Of a stretch of 64,000 nt of DNA, positions 24,077 through 35,330 are shown piece by piece. The stretch lies in contig CAJNOP010000542.1 of NCBI GenBank assembly GCA_905250075.1, positions 9,324 to 73,323 on the forward strand, in the 5' to 3' direction. The DNA is from Rotaria sp. Silwood1. Taxonomy: Eukaryota; Rotifera; Eurotatoria; Philodinida; Philodinidae. The stretch's first letter is position 1. Each line of letters begins with the position of its first letter. The translations under genes and the position numbers were made by a program. The notes under the pieces are model-generated. The model was given only the letters and a program-made list of their open reading frames with translations, made no database searches and had not been told where the DNA came from.

Positions 24077-24471
24077 CTACATATTCCAAAGGTTTCGAAG
24101 TTTGACCAATGTAGGACGTTCATCGATAGCTTCAACACCCTAGGAGATAAAAAAACAAAACAATTTGTCTATGATTAATCTTATATATTCAAATATACAT
24201 ACGCGAGGATAATATTCATTTCCTGTAATACGTCGATCTCTTAAATACATGTAATAATCTCGATCATCTTTCAACATATTTTTTGGTCCATGTCTCTGGT
24301 TAGATAAAACAAAAAAATACATATATTTACTAATCCAAGAATAAATAATAATATCAAATTTACTTTTCCATTAAGAAAATACCAATTGCATACGTAAAGA
24401 GTAGGCGCTGCAACAAGAAGAAGTGGAGCTGCAGTAACAACAAGTGATGGAAGAATTTCAAACCAAACCAT
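24077..24471 (-). CDS. NDUFA1: NADH dehydrogenase 1 alpha subunit 1 (MWFE, complex I)
   Basis: This is a small accessory subunit of mitochondrial complex I, anchored in the inner membrane by one helix. Exons 24471-24364, 24295-24203 and 24139-24077 give 87 residues (human 70). The start MVWFEILPSLVV matches the family's MWFEILPGL signature with one extra Val. The membrane helix follows (about 8-30), and then the conserved tail DRRITGNEYYPRG, equivalent to the family's DRRISG-x-x-x-Y. The C-terminus is about 15 residues longer than in vertebrates. The gene lies in the same orientation as INTS11, 388 bp upstream of it. Confidence 0.92.
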
Positions 24472-25017
24472 GTCTATCTAAAAAAAAAATGTCTGAAGTC
24501 ATTGAATCATAATATAACAAGAAATATCAATGAATAAAAATAAAAAAGTTTGCTTATAATACTATTTTTTTTTTATAAATAATCCTATATGAAAACATAC
24601 AGATAGTGAAAAAAAAATGTGTTTATACACGACAAGATTTTCGTAAAATGCCTTACTTAAGTTGAATGAACACATATTAAAACGGATAAACAATCAAAAG
24701 TAGATATATATATATTTACTAATCTATCGTTAATGTTATCAAGTTTTAATAAAAATCATTACGTCGATAGAATATGTAAATAAATTCACCAATAAAAACA
24801 ATGTTCTTCATCGAATATTAATAACTTTTATAATATCAAGACATTGAAAATAAACGAACCATATATAATAGTCGACAGAAGATATTTTTTTTCAGTTATC
24901 TATAGAATAAGATAATCCAATATAATACTATATATGTATATCTGACATAAGATGAATGAGTTAAAACTGGAAGAATGGAAGTATAAGACAAAAAAAAAAG
25001 GAAGAGAAACAACTAGA
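24472..25017. other. Spacer, no gene
   Basis: AT-rich sequence between NDUFA1 and the next minus-strand gene. No feature is supported. Confidence 0.4.
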
Positions 25018-26224
25018 TTAGAAAAGTCTTTGTCGTTTATCAGTGTTTGTTGAACTATTATTAGGTGATGGTAGAGTTCGTTTAAAAGATGATGATGGTG
25101 AAGAAAATAATTGTTTTATAACACCACTAGCTTTTCGTGGTGTTATTGGTGGTTGATGTTCTTCAGATATTGAAATAGATGTTTGTTGTTTAGGAGAATC
25201 AACAAATAAACGACGTCGACCCTCTTAAAATAAATAGTGTTTAGTTTGTTTATATTCATTTTTTTTTAAAAATCAATGATTTTAATCAAACATACTTTCA
25301 TAAGATTGTGATGATGTAAAAGCTTTTGATAATATTGGTTGAGATGCTGATCGTATTTCATCGAGTTTAGGTGAATATTTTTGTGCTTCTCGTACAAAAC
25401 GTCTTAAAACATAATTACAACGAGATACACGATTGACTACTTGAGAAAGATGAAGAGTAACTGGTTTACTCGGTTGATTTTCGAGAACGGGAACATTATA
25501 CACTAAAAAAAAAAAGTAAATCAATAATAAATATTCTTGATTAATTATTTCGAAACAAAAAATCCAAATTATTTTGTTATATTACGATTTATTTCGATAC
25601 AAGTAAATTGAAATTGAGATTTCTTTTATATATTTGTTAGTTATGATTTTAGATGTGTTAGGTAATGATATTATTAAAATTCACGAGAAAAACTTCACTG
25701 ATAAAATTCTTACTAGAAGTCGATGAGCGAAGACGTAAAGAAAGTCGTTGAATTTCACGTGCCATTATATCTGATGGCAACATATCATTTCCATCATCAT
25801 CTTCTTTTATTGGAGTTTCTTCTACAAATTCATTGTCTTGTATTGTTACTTGTGATGATGAAATCGTACTAGAAGTATCGAAATCAAACGAAAGTTTTTT
25901 AATTGGAATTATTTTCACTGGTGTATTTTCCACATTCGCTAATGATACGCTGAAAAATATATATTGAGATATGATTCGAAAATTCTATTGAAAAATATTT
26001 TACTTTGTTACTGGTAATGGTTTAAAACTCAATGTACGATTTAAAGTTGCAGCAGTCGATGTTTTAACATTGATCATTTTACGATTTTTTGTTAATTCTT
26101 GTTGTAGTGAAGAAACATTTCGTTGAGAATAAGATCGTCGAGATTTAGATGATGAAGATGATGTTTGATCCGAAACTAAATCGAATTTGAATCGATCAGC
26201 CATCTTTGTCTTAAAATTCATCAA
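25018..26224 (-). CDS. Unrecognised basic protein with CDK-type phosphorylation sites
   Basis: Exons 26224-26004, 25949-25714, 25502-25296 and 25223-25018 close in frame to 289 residues (282 if the second ATG, MADRF at 26203, is used). The protein is mostly disordered and rich in Ser. It has at least five proline-directed sites of CDK form: TPVK, TPIK, SPKL, SPKQ and TPRK. A helical, basic middle part (VVNRVSRCNYVLRRFVREAQ) may be a folded or coiled segment. The end is basic (DKRQRLF). Together these suggest a nuclear, cell-cycle-regulated protein, but that is inference from composition. I cannot place it in a named family. Confidence 0.6.
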
Positions 26225-27951
26225 ATTGAATATATCTATTTACAGGTGTTTTTCACGTCAAAAGAAACAATTGCACTGAGTAACAATAACGGAAATCTAT
26301 TCCAGTCTATTTATTCGATACAATTGGTAGCAAATCAAATTAAAATTATACTAGATGTCGCTCCTGAACAAGTCAAGAGGAATATTCTAAAGTCTATGAT
26401 TATGTATGCATATGCATGGAGGATCCAATCAATGTCGAACTGGTAATTCATTGATGCACTTAAGATGGTGCTGATTTTCAAATGCTGCTATTAACTACAA
26501 TTGAAATATATCATTGATATAGATTATTTCTAATATTAAATTTTTCTCATCAACTAAAATTAAGGAGTTGGTTTTGGTGACATCTTGTATTTACATTATT
26601 CTCAAATAAAATCTGATATACTCGTGTTGAAATGTCGCTGTAGTGTAAGGCTATCATTTACCTAAAACTCATTCTTTTTGTAAAAATAAAATGTGTAGAT
26701 GATTATACCATTCGATTTACAATCTATCTATCACAATTTCTTTTTCTTTCTTTTCCGTCACATACAGACGCACTCTAAGTAAGTGCATTTTGTGTTGATT
26801 TGTATATCTTACTACAATTTATGCCACCAGAATACGTATGAAGGCTAAAAAATCGATAATCTCTGCACTTTACCATCGATTGTTTATCGAACGAACAGAA
26901 AACTCCCCACTAAAACCAATGTTCATTGACTTCGAAAACAGTCTGATTTTGCTACATTATTCAAAAACATCTATGAGAAAATCATTGTGTTTCGCAATAC
27001 ATATCTGAAAATCAATGAAACTTGGACTTGATATTCCAAATTGGAATGCCTTCAAATGTGTGCAGTGAATGCTGGTCATTTTCAGTCGACAAGCACAAGA
27101 AAACGGTCGAGAGTTAGAAGAGAAATTTGAGTATAGATTAACCTGAAACATTACGTCTAAGCTTCGTCGACTTGCAATTTTTTTTCTACGGTAATCGTCT
27201 GTATACATTCACTTGTGTATATTTTAACATATTTGCCTTTACAATTAACTCAAATAATATATGCACTTTTTATATTTAGCGTACATAAATAACATTTTTT
27301 CTTCGATTATTTTTGCATGCTGATAACGAAACTATCTACTAAATTTCGTTCAGCTATGAGAAATGCGACTAGCAAACGTGTCGCTACAAACATTACTTAA
27401 ATATACTGCTAGATTTGACTGTAATCCAATTTGAAGATGAAAGATGTACACTCATTAGTTTATTTTAGACTTAATTCTAAATCATAGTTATAGTTTCAGT
27501 GTTCTTGCTTTCGTTTGTATGATATTAAGAAGTCGAACAATCTTGCAGCATTTTACGATTACTATTCATATGTAGTAGTAAAAGAAATAACATATTTTCA
27601 TTTGTGAAACACGATATGTAAACTATGAGACTTCAAGAGACATCGGAAAAGATAAATTAATGAAAAGAATGTGATGAAACTTCCATACTGTCTATTGGAC
27701 TATTGTGTAAGAACGTTTTCTTTTTGTTGCCAATATCAACATAGTATACTATCAAAAACGAAATGGACGAACAACGAACAGTTCGATTCGTTAGAGATAA
27801 AGATGACGAAATTCAAAAGTAATTCAAAATACTAAAGAAAATTTAACACACCTATATCACTGTTGACATATATACATGTTGTAGGATGGAGTTTATCACT
27901 GCCATACTCTCTCTTCTTTACAAAGGCCTTTCTTCTAGAACGTAAAACAAA
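26225..27951. other. Spacer, no recognised gene
   Basis: About 1.7 kb of AT-rich DNA. A short frame at 27763 (MDEQRTVRFVRDKDD) followed by a plausible donor at 27819 and acceptor at 27884 ends within about 38 residues and could be a small exon remnant; nothing else is supported. Confidence 0.35.
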
Positions 27952-28221
27952 ATGGAATTATCGCAGATTTCACATGAAGAACAGTTGAACGATGCCATTA
28001 ATGAGGCGATTTATGCATACATACATGTGAATATTGACAATGGATTTCATTTAAAAAGCTCATGGCGAAATATGATTTTAGCTTTGCTTGTCCTTGATGT
28101 TGTGCTCATGTGCCCAGCACTTTGGTTATTTTACAAGGCAGTAATAACAAAAAAATATATGAACTCAATAGAATGTTATATCGAACAATACACGATACTA
28201 ATAACAGTACTGAAATGCTGA
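27952..28221 (+). CDS. Possible 89-residue single-span membrane protein
   Basis: Intronless frame with an acidic helical N-terminus (residues 1-35) and one clear membrane segment at about 42-62 (MILALLVLDVVLMCPALWLFY), then a short tail. A pyrimidine-rich acceptor, CTTTCTTCTAG, ends 13 bp upstream of the ATG, which would fit a 5' leader intron or spliced-leader addition. No family recognised. It could be a chance open frame. Confidence 0.35.
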   Translation: MELSQISHEEQLNDAINEAIYAYIHVNIDNGFHLKSSWRNMILALLVLDVVLMCPALWLFYKAVITKKYMNSIECYIEQYTILITVLKC

Positions 28222-28918
28222 AAAACTGATAGCTAATAAAAACGAAACTACCTGTGTGAAAAAACTGAAGTGCTATGAGAAAGTAATAGTTTTGACATAT
28301 GATATGCTCGTAAGGCTGTATGAATTAGATATCATTTTTATGTTACTATTATAGTAAATAGAAGTAAAGCATACTAGAAATGAATGATCACATTGATGAA
28401 TTACATGATCAAGATTAGGGTTTACAACGAGCATACCGAAATTGATCTGGTGAATATTACGTAACATCGACGATATTTATCATGCTCTATTAAGATAATT
28501 AATTAATTATGTTTTGATAGTGTTGATTGATCGTCGAAACGTAGAGTCTCTTATCGATAGAGAAATAAAACAAGAAATAGAGAATAGATAGCTAATATTT
28601 TAATAGTTGAACCGAGAATAGAATTCAATTAAAATCAATCAGCCATATTTATCTAAAGAACATGTCTTACGTGATCGACTGGAAAGTTGTTCTTAATATC
28701 AAATGAAACATTATTTGCAGTAACTGAAAAGCACAGGCAAAATTCTTTAGTATACTTCATTGGCCTATTGGTTTACAAATTAAATGAAAGTCACGACTGA
28801 ATGTTTTGAATCTGTAAAAGAATGAATAAGTGCTATGAAATACGGTTCACTCATTCCAAAAATTATGTTTTAGTTTAGTAAAATTCGGTTTAAAAGTTGT
28901 AAAAAATAGCGTTACATC
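28222..28918. other. Spacer, no gene
   Basis: AT-rich, no supported feature other than the region that would serve as the 3' end of the dehydrogenase gene. Confidence 0.4.
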
Positions 28919-29896
28919 TTAATCAGTGAGTTGCTTTCGTAAACCAGCAGGAAGAGCCCCTTTTAAGCTTGGCCGAATCATTAGATAATCAACTAACCAT
29001 GCTGGACCTCTTGAAAGTGGAAACATGATGCAACTCGATTGCCATCCAGGTCGATAACGGATTCGTGGAGCTGTATTCATGACAGCGTGTTTAAGTGCTT
29101 GTACTACTTTGGCTGGATTTTCGGCATTTTTCATAAATACATCATTCAGAATTCCTTGAATTTGTTTATCAAGAAATTCTTCGCCCCATCGATCTTTAAC
29201 ATCATCTACTAATCCATTCCATAAAGTGCGTAATGATTTATCATGTCCTTCAACAATACCAGTACGCATAAAACCTGGTTCAATAATACTAACACGTAAA
29301 CCCCATACGGCCATTTCACGACGAAGACAATCAGAAAAAGACTCCAGAGCATATTTCGACGCCGCATACGCTGACATGCCTGGCTTAGTTAGATAACCAG
29401 CAACGGAGCAAATGTTAACAACACGTGAATCTCGTTTAGCTATAAGTAATGGTAAAAATTTTTTAGTCATTGTAACATGTCCAAAGAAATTCACATCCAT
29501 AACTTTACGCATAAGCTCTGTTGATATCCAATCAATATGTCCTGCTGTACCAATGCCAGCATTATTAACAAGTGCATGAAGTACTTTTGTCTTATTGCTT
29601 ATCATTTCATAAGCAGCATCAATATCTTCTTGACAGATAATATCTAATTTAAAGACAGTTGCTCGTGAAGATAGAATATTTGCTAATGAATCTTTATTAT
29701 TTGCATCATAAACACCAGCTAATACATTAAAACCTTGTTTGTCTAATTCAATTGCTAATCCATTGCCAAAGCCAGTATCACAACCACTAATTAATACATA
29801 CTTACCACGCGGGTTTATATCGGGTGTTGGATATAAATATTGATACAATCGATAAAATACGTAAGCAAGTATTATTAAGCCAAAAAACATATACAT
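28919..29896 (-). CDS. Short-chain dehydrogenase, retinol/17-beta-HSD6 type (SDR9C-like)
   Basis: Single-exon gene of 325 residues. An N-terminal membrane anchor (about 3-22) is followed by a Rossmann domain: SGCDTGFGNG gives the Gly motif G38-x3-G42-x-G44, NNAG is at 111-114, and the catalytic set is S164, Y177 and K181 (Y-x-x-x-K within SAYAASKYAL). The GCDTGFGN form of the nucleotide motif and the C-terminal RYRPGWQS region are typical of the SDR9C group, which oxidises retinol, steroids or 3-hydroxybutyrate with NAD(H) at ER or mitochondrial membranes. All catalytic residues are present. The substrate cannot be settled from sequence alone. Length fits the family (about 315-345). Confidence 0.9.
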   Translation of the reverse strand: MYMFFGLIILAYVFYRLYQYLYPTPDINPRGKYVLISGCDTGFGNGLAIELDKQGFNVLAGVYDANNKDSLANILSSRATVFKLDIICQEDIDAAYEMISNKTKVLHALVNNAGIGTAGHIDWISTELMRKVMDVNFFGHVTMTKKFLPLLIAKRDSRVVNICSVAGYLTKPGMSAYAASKYALESFSDCLRREMAVWGLRVSIIEPGFMRTGIVEGHDKSLRTLWNGLVDDVKDRWGEEFLDKQIQGILNDVFMKNAENPAKVVQALKHAVMNTAPRIRYRPGWQSSCIMFPLSRGPAWLVDYLMIRPSLKGALPAGLRKQLTD

Positions 29897-30345
29897 GTCT
29901 TTTATTATATATGAAGATAATAAATAAGTGACAAGACAAAGTCCGTTGTTCTCTAAAAGAATGGTGTAAACCTACAAGTTATTATAACAAAGAAGTCGAG
30001 AACAGCACACTGGCTTTTTTTATATGGGTTTCTTTTATTCGTATTTTTCTTTTGCGTTCTGATGCTTCATATTTATTTAGCGATAACTATTTGATATGGT
30101 AGAATCTAGACAAATCTCATGTCGTTCTTTTTTTTTATACTATAGTGCTGCTATAGCTCTTAAACGACATATAGTGGCGTTATCTAGCTCAATAATGACA
30201 CTAGTCCTTGTAATAGATTCAAGCGGTCTGTGCGTTGCAATAACTCTAAAAAGTATCCTTATAGCCGTAGTATTTTTATTCTCAAAGAAAAAAAAAATGT
30301 TTTTTACATTGTGACTTATTGTGGTCAAACAATGAACAAATGTGA
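29897..30345. other. Spacer with weak hydrophobic frame
   Basis: A plus frame at 30096-30314 is hydrophobic and may be a decayed part of the remnant that follows, but it carries no motif. Confidence 0.3.
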
Positions 30346-30753
30346 TTGTTCATAGTTTTCACTGTTCCTGGAATAGGAGTATTAATGTATCGATTTTCTC
30401 ACATAGTAAATCAACAACGTCGTATTCAGGAAATAAAACGTCAATCTGTTCGTACTTTCCTTGCTCCTAATAACAACTCTCATAATATTGCGACGAAAGA
30501 TCTTCCAAGACAATTAAAAAAGATTGTATTTCGCTTCCATCATGTATTAATTTTAATGGCGATGATGTTGATTCTATCAGTGAAAATGAATGTGAAGATA
30601 AAACATGTTCACTTTACAATGGTGCCATTATTACCGTTACTGATACTGTCCATCGTATTAGTGATATTCACTTGGATATAAAGTTAGACAAACAAAAGGT
30701 TAACAATTACTACCAAAGCCATATTTGTCGTCATTCACATGAAAAGCTATGAA
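30346..30753 (+). pseudogene. Frameshifted membrane-protein remnant
   Basis: From 30346 one frame reads a membrane segment and a basic cytoplasmic stretch (MYRFSHIVNQQRRIQEIKRQ). Near the A-run at about 30520 the protein-like reading moves to another frame (CISLPSCINFNGDDVDSISE, later HRISDIHLDIKLDKQ) and ends at a TGA near 30751. The change without a splice site, and no upstream start, indicate a broken gene. No family recognised. Confidence 0.4.
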
Positions 30754-31740
30754 TAAATCATTTCACCATGTTTCGTTAAGGTCCACTACTTTGCTTTGGA
30801 GTGATTGCTATAATTTATGTAATACATGTGATACAAGTTTCAAAACATGTGTCAATTCGAATTGCATACCATCCTTTTAACAACGCCGAACTACAGAAAT
30901 AATCAAGATTGTGCGATTTGTTATTCGATCTCAAATACTATTGATTATGAACAGTAATGCTGCATTTATAAATAAACCACATCTATTTCCACCAAATGAT
31001 ATTTATTTCTGTGAGCAATAATCAGCATATGTCTAGCATGAATAGTAATAAAACTCTCATCCGCTCATCAAACCAGTCTATTTAGCCATGCTTCACGCCG
31101 ATTACAGAACTTCCACCTCTTATAACAGAGCTTCAATCAAATATTATTATTCGTGCACTCTGGAACTCCAAAAAAGCTCGAAGTAAATGTTTTCTTAGAG
31201 CAAACTGTAAAGGCTCTATCTTTCTTAATTCACCGTGGAACCTTAATCTTCATTCAAGAACCAGAGTATGACGTTTAACTTGCATCGCAATTTTTTGTTT
31301 CGAATTTGGCCGCCAAAGCTTTATTATTTTTTATATGACTAATTTCATTGAATACTCTGCCTGTACATTCTGGTGTAGTAGAGGTAAGTCGTCTTTTTGT
31401 ACAAACAACAAAGCTTTTCATACATTTTTTTCCACAAAAACGTCTCTTAGCATTCCAATGGTAAAGATTTATCCAATATAAATAAAAGTTTATTCTTCAA
31501 AACAAGTTCTTCGGGAAACTTTATCGGCTAATGCTTATCACAGCCAGCGAAACAGAAATTTAATGTTTTACTTTCAGTTGATTACTAAAAATAAATTTAA
31601 ATTTTACTACAACAGATATGTGATTTATTTTTAGATTTACTTTTTCAACAAAAACGAATTCTTCAGTAGGTTTTTTTTATCGAACTCTATCTATCTATCA
31701 TTTTTCCATCTTTTAAACCTAGCTATTTAATATGATCTAG
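30754..31740. other. Spacer, no intact frame
   Basis: AT-rich with only short frames; may include further decayed parts of the neighbouring remnants. Confidence 0.3.
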
Positions 31741-31920
31741 GGATTTGAAATAAAAAAAAGCAGTAAAGTTCTTTATCCATATACAAACAATGATTTTACA
31801 CCTTGTACACATGATAGCTATTTCAAAGTAGCTCGTGAAGCTGTACGAAAAGTACATGGTGATGAAGAAGTGGCCGTGGACGAAATAAAAAAATCTATTT
31901 TCTTTAATTCAAACATTTAA
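31741..31920 (+). pseudogene. Isolated terminal-exon-like remnant
   Basis: After an acceptor-like CTAG, a frame of about 60 codons reads FTPCTHDSYFKVAREAVRKV and HGDEEVAVDEIKK and ends in TAA at 31918. It has no start codon and no partner exon that I can find. It resembles the last exon of some gene, possibly the same one as the remnant at 30346. Confidence 0.3.
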
Positions 31921-32606
31921 TTATTCTATGCAGATCATTTATGATTTTATGGGTGTGGATGCAATTTTTTACTTCTGTCACATCCACAGTCACACATCAT
32001 AATGAACTGGACCTCAGAACTTTAGAAATAAATTGACGTTCTTTTTTGAACCACAGTTAAAGGTCATCAGAACGAAATTCTGGAACTAATACGAGATTGG
32101 AACCAAATGCCGTGGTTTCAAGACGTGACAGGTATCAAAAACTTGTGGTCTCAATGATTTCTACAATTAACATATGTCACTATAAGTGAAAGGAGATTCA
32201 GTGGATAATTTTTCTGTAGATTATAAACATTACCATTTGAGACAATCTTTCAGGAAAATGAAAGTACGTCGTGATAGTTTCAAATTCTATTTAAATCTAA
32301 GTTGATTTGAGAGTACTTGATAGAAGTCATTCTGACTGTCTTACATGTGTAAATAAAGCTTTTTTGTCGAAAAAGTCTGTTCACTTGTTTTCGATTACGA
32401 TGTAATTATACTTTCTAATTATTTGTTATATGTAACAGTAGAAGCTCACAAAAAAGATTCACAATAACAGATGGCATTTTTCTCATCAATCTTTTGCTAT
32501 ACTTTTTGATTTATAATGATTTTTTTCGTATAGATTGAAATGATAAAATAGAATCTTATACATAACATAACGGCTGTTTGTCAAACACAGATTTAAAACT
32601 TATTTA
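31921..32606. other. Spacer with a small foldback
   Basis: Contains the GTGTGGATG / CATCCACA foldback at 31948-31999 and AT-rich sequence; no gene. Confidence 0.35.
31948..31999. repeat. Small GT-rich foldback (TGGGTGTGGATG / CATCCACA)
   Basis: GGTGTGGATG is followed 22 bases later by CATCCACAGTCACACATC, a short inverted pair of the same GT/CA character as the larger arrays at 3640 and 7284. Confidence 0.5.
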
Positions 32607-33680
32607 ATGCCAATGTCGTTGCAACCAAATGAAATAATTGACCGAGCACTTGGCATGGCATTTGGTACTGCTGTTGGAGATGCCATGGGAATTCCATTCG
32701 AAAATCTCACTCCAGAACAAATCGCCAAAATTCAGATGTCATTAAACGAAAAAGATTCATTGTTTATCAATGCTGCTGGTCGCAATCCATACATTCCTAA
32801 AGAATGGCCAGCAGGTCGATGGGGAGATGCAACACAGCTCTCTCTTGCCATTATGCATGCAATTGCGAAACATCTTTGCGATGGTGCTGAAAAGACGCCA
32901 TTGATCACAAGTATTGTTGATGAACATGTACGAGAATGGCAGCATTGCACAGATGGTTGGGGCACTGGAACCAAAAGTGCGATAGAAAGAATTGCTCAAG
33001 GATCCTATTCATATTGTAACAGTGGTGGCCTATCGACTGGAAACGGTGTTATCATGAAGTTGACACCACTCGCCTTCTTTTTCCATGTTTGTGACCTCAA
33101 TATTGATGATGAATTAGTCGAAATAGTCTGTCGAATGACACACGTTAGTCCAGTTACAATTGTTACTGCACTCATCTACGTGCATCTATGTATATTCATC
33201 TTCGAAAATGATTTGCCATCATCTAGCGTAGAAAGAAAGGCCTTTCTACAATATGTCAATCAACTTTCCGTTAAATATGAATGCAAATATAATCTTGTAA
33301 CCCATCAAGATTTGTTGAGTATTCGAATACATCGATACCTGGAAAAAATTGACGAGATTAACAATGAGCTCTTGTTAGATGTGAGTCATGGTGGAACATT
33401 CTTCTGTGTGGATACATTATCGATGGTTGTTGGTCTTGTCGTGTCAAAACGAGTAACATTTGAAACATTGAACAAAGCAGTACAGATGGGTGGTGATACG
33501 AATATTATTGCGGCAATGATTGGTGCACTTTTAGGTGCTACACAGGGTCACCAGGCCATCGATAAACGTCGTACTGAAATTGTTTTTCGATCTGACTATG
33601 TTCAGCAGATTGGCGAGGAGTTTGGACAGGCTCTAGTGCATTATCTTAATCTTCTTCCAGCTTGCTCGCAGACTATGTAA
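32607..33680 (+). CDS. ADP-ribosylglycohydrolase-fold protein, metal ligands altered
   Basis: Single-exon gene of 357 residues with the all-helical ARH/DraG fold, whose members remove ADP-ribose from proteins using two metal ions. Family landmarks are GTAVGDAMGIPFE (residues 20-32), TDGWGTGTK, GNGVIMKLTPLA, MTHVSP and GGDTN. The usual metal motif W-T-D-D-T is here W-G-D-A-T (72-76), and the usual G-G-D-T-D-T is G-G-D-T-N-I (294-299). So of the ligand positions known in ARH3/DraG, T, the second D, the later D and T are replaced by G, A, N and I, while E32, D74 and D296 remain. Catalysis is probably impaired; it may bind ADP-ribose without cutting. ARH-like genes without introns are often laterally acquired in rotifers, but origin is not shown here. 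AATAAA follows the stop. Confidence 0.82.
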   Translation: MPMSLQPNEIIDRALGMAFGTAVGDAMGIPFENLTPEQIAKIQMSLNEKDSLFINAAGRNPYIPKEWPAGRWGDATQLSLAIMHAIAKHLCDGAEKTPLITSIVDEHVREWQHCTDGWGTGTKSAIERIAQGSYSYCNSGGLSTGNGVIMKLTPLAFFFHVCDLNIDDELVEIVCRMTHVSPVTIVTALIYVHLCIFIFENDLPSSSVERKAFLQYVNQLSVKYECKYNLVTHQDLLSIRIHRYLEKIDEINNELLLDVSHGGTFFCVDTLSMVVGLVVSKRVTFETLNKAVQMGGDTNIIAAMIGALLGATQGHQAIDKRRTEIVFRSDYVQQIGEEFGQALVHYLNLLPACSQTM

Positions 33681-34264
33681 TCAAAACTTGTCAAAAAATA
33701 AAATATTGAACTAGAAAAGGCACAACGATATCTCGATTTTTCGACTACTGCTACTAGTATACGGTGTGGGTGTGGATGAAGAGACATGCCACATTCATAC
33801 CCAAATTCAGCGTAGTTAGATTTATTAAAACCAATAAATAAAAAAGAAGATCAATGATGATGATCATGACCATTTGTAAGAGAAGAAAGTTATTCGTTGA
33901 CAGAATTTGTAATAAAAATAATATATTGATCGACTTCGTCATCCATTGTCATATAATTAGTGCTTGATCGGTTCGTGCGTGTGCTAATTTCCATGGAACA
34001 TCTTTGAATAGAATAGACAAAAAAAATAGCAGATTTAACAAAAAACATTCTTTTATGGATTGTTTAATGCAATTTACTTTGACTATTATTAACGATTATT
34101 TTAAGTGTTCATTATAGAAATAAATGTCTAGATCAATCTCAATTATCTATTTATGAATATTTATTAATATTTATTTGAAATTCTTGAAATACATATTTAT
34201 CTATCTCAACTATTCTTATTCATAATTTATTCAATATATATTTATAAATTTGATAGTGATCAAC
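33681..34264. other. Spacer with a small GT-rich foldback
   Basis: AATAAA near 33699 serves the preceding gene. A short foldback lies at 33773-33803; the rest is AT-rich with no gene. Confidence 0.35.
33773..33803. repeat. Small GT-rich foldback
   Basis: GGTGTGGGTGTGGATGA is followed by CATTCATACCCA, a degenerate inverted pair of the family seen at 3640, 7284 and 35824. Confidence 0.4.
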
Positions 34265-35330
34265 TTATTGAACAGATTATCTTGAAAAAGTATCAATTAG
34301 AATATTCATTTCAATAAGAACACCTACTTTAATCCGATACAAATAAAGTCTTACCAATAGCTTGAAGTGTTGTTCATATAGTCTTATGCTTTGTATCTTC
34401 ATGACAAATATTACCTGTTGAAAATGCTAAACGATCACGGAATTAATTAACTAATGGTTTGCCATGGATTTGCCACGAAAAGATAAATTTAATGTATATG
34501 GTAAACAATATCGTTCATTTTCATTTCGAATAATTAAATATTCATTATTTTTATTAAATTAATTACTTTAACCTTCATAAAGTCTATCATGTGTTCGTTT
34601 TATTTATTCAATTCTTTTATTTGATAAATATTTATTTGATATTAATTGACAAACTCTTTCTAAACCAATAATGGCTAAAACATTTACTGTACGTGGTTGA
34701 AAACTTTGTTCATGTTGTGCATCATAAAGGATTGATGTGAATTGAATTCCTTGAGAGATATAAAGAGCACCAATACCTTTTGAGCCATGAAATTTATGTG
34801 AACATATGGTTAATAAATCCAGACCAAGGCGTGATACATTTATCGAAAAGTTTTCCCATTGATTGTAATGCATCACTATGAATTATAATATCAAATGCAC
34901 TAGATTTACGACCTAGATTAACTATTTCTCCAATTGGTTGAATTGAACCTTTGCAAGATCTTATTTTAAAAAATATTTTAAAATAGAAAGAAGCTCATAT
35001 GTTGAGAGTTGTCAACATTAGATTTAATAATTTCCTGTAAGGCTAAATTATTTGATTTTGCTCCACCACTTATAAATATAATTTCATTTGAATGCGAGGC
35101 ATTAATAGAAGTCCTGACTTATTTTCTTGCTTCATCAATTAGAAATCGAGCCTCAACTCCAAATAAACGAGAGAAACTTGGATTATCCAATGAATGTAGA
35201 GATTTTAAATGATTAATTATTGATTCGATAACACATGTATCTTCACAAGTTGTTGCATTATTATCTAAATAAATAATATTTAATATGTCGAAATATTTCT
35301 CATGTAAACCGTTATTCAAGAAGAATCAAC
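34265..35330 (-). pseudogene. Cysteine desulfurase / selenocysteine lyase pseudogene
   Basis: The minus strand carries, in order, all landmarks of a NifS/SCLY-type PLP enzyme, which takes sulfur or selenium from (seleno)cysteine. They are IYLDNNATT, NPSFSRLFG, SGGAKSNNLAL (usually SGGTESNN), the HSDALQSMGK region, CSHKFHGSKGIGALYI with the PLP lysine, QPRTVNVLAIIGLE, and LAFSTGNICH with the position of the active-site Cys loop. It is broken: an in-frame TAA follows the first segment (near 35116), the frame shifts around 34840-34860, and further stops lie in the C-terminal part below 34600. The TE-to-AK change in a PLP-contact motif also fits loss of function. Whether an intact copy exists elsewhere is unknown. 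Confidence 0.8.

Noticed and set aside
28273-28467. Minus-strand 64-codon frame
   Set aside because: No conserved feature, no start context, AT-rich spacer.
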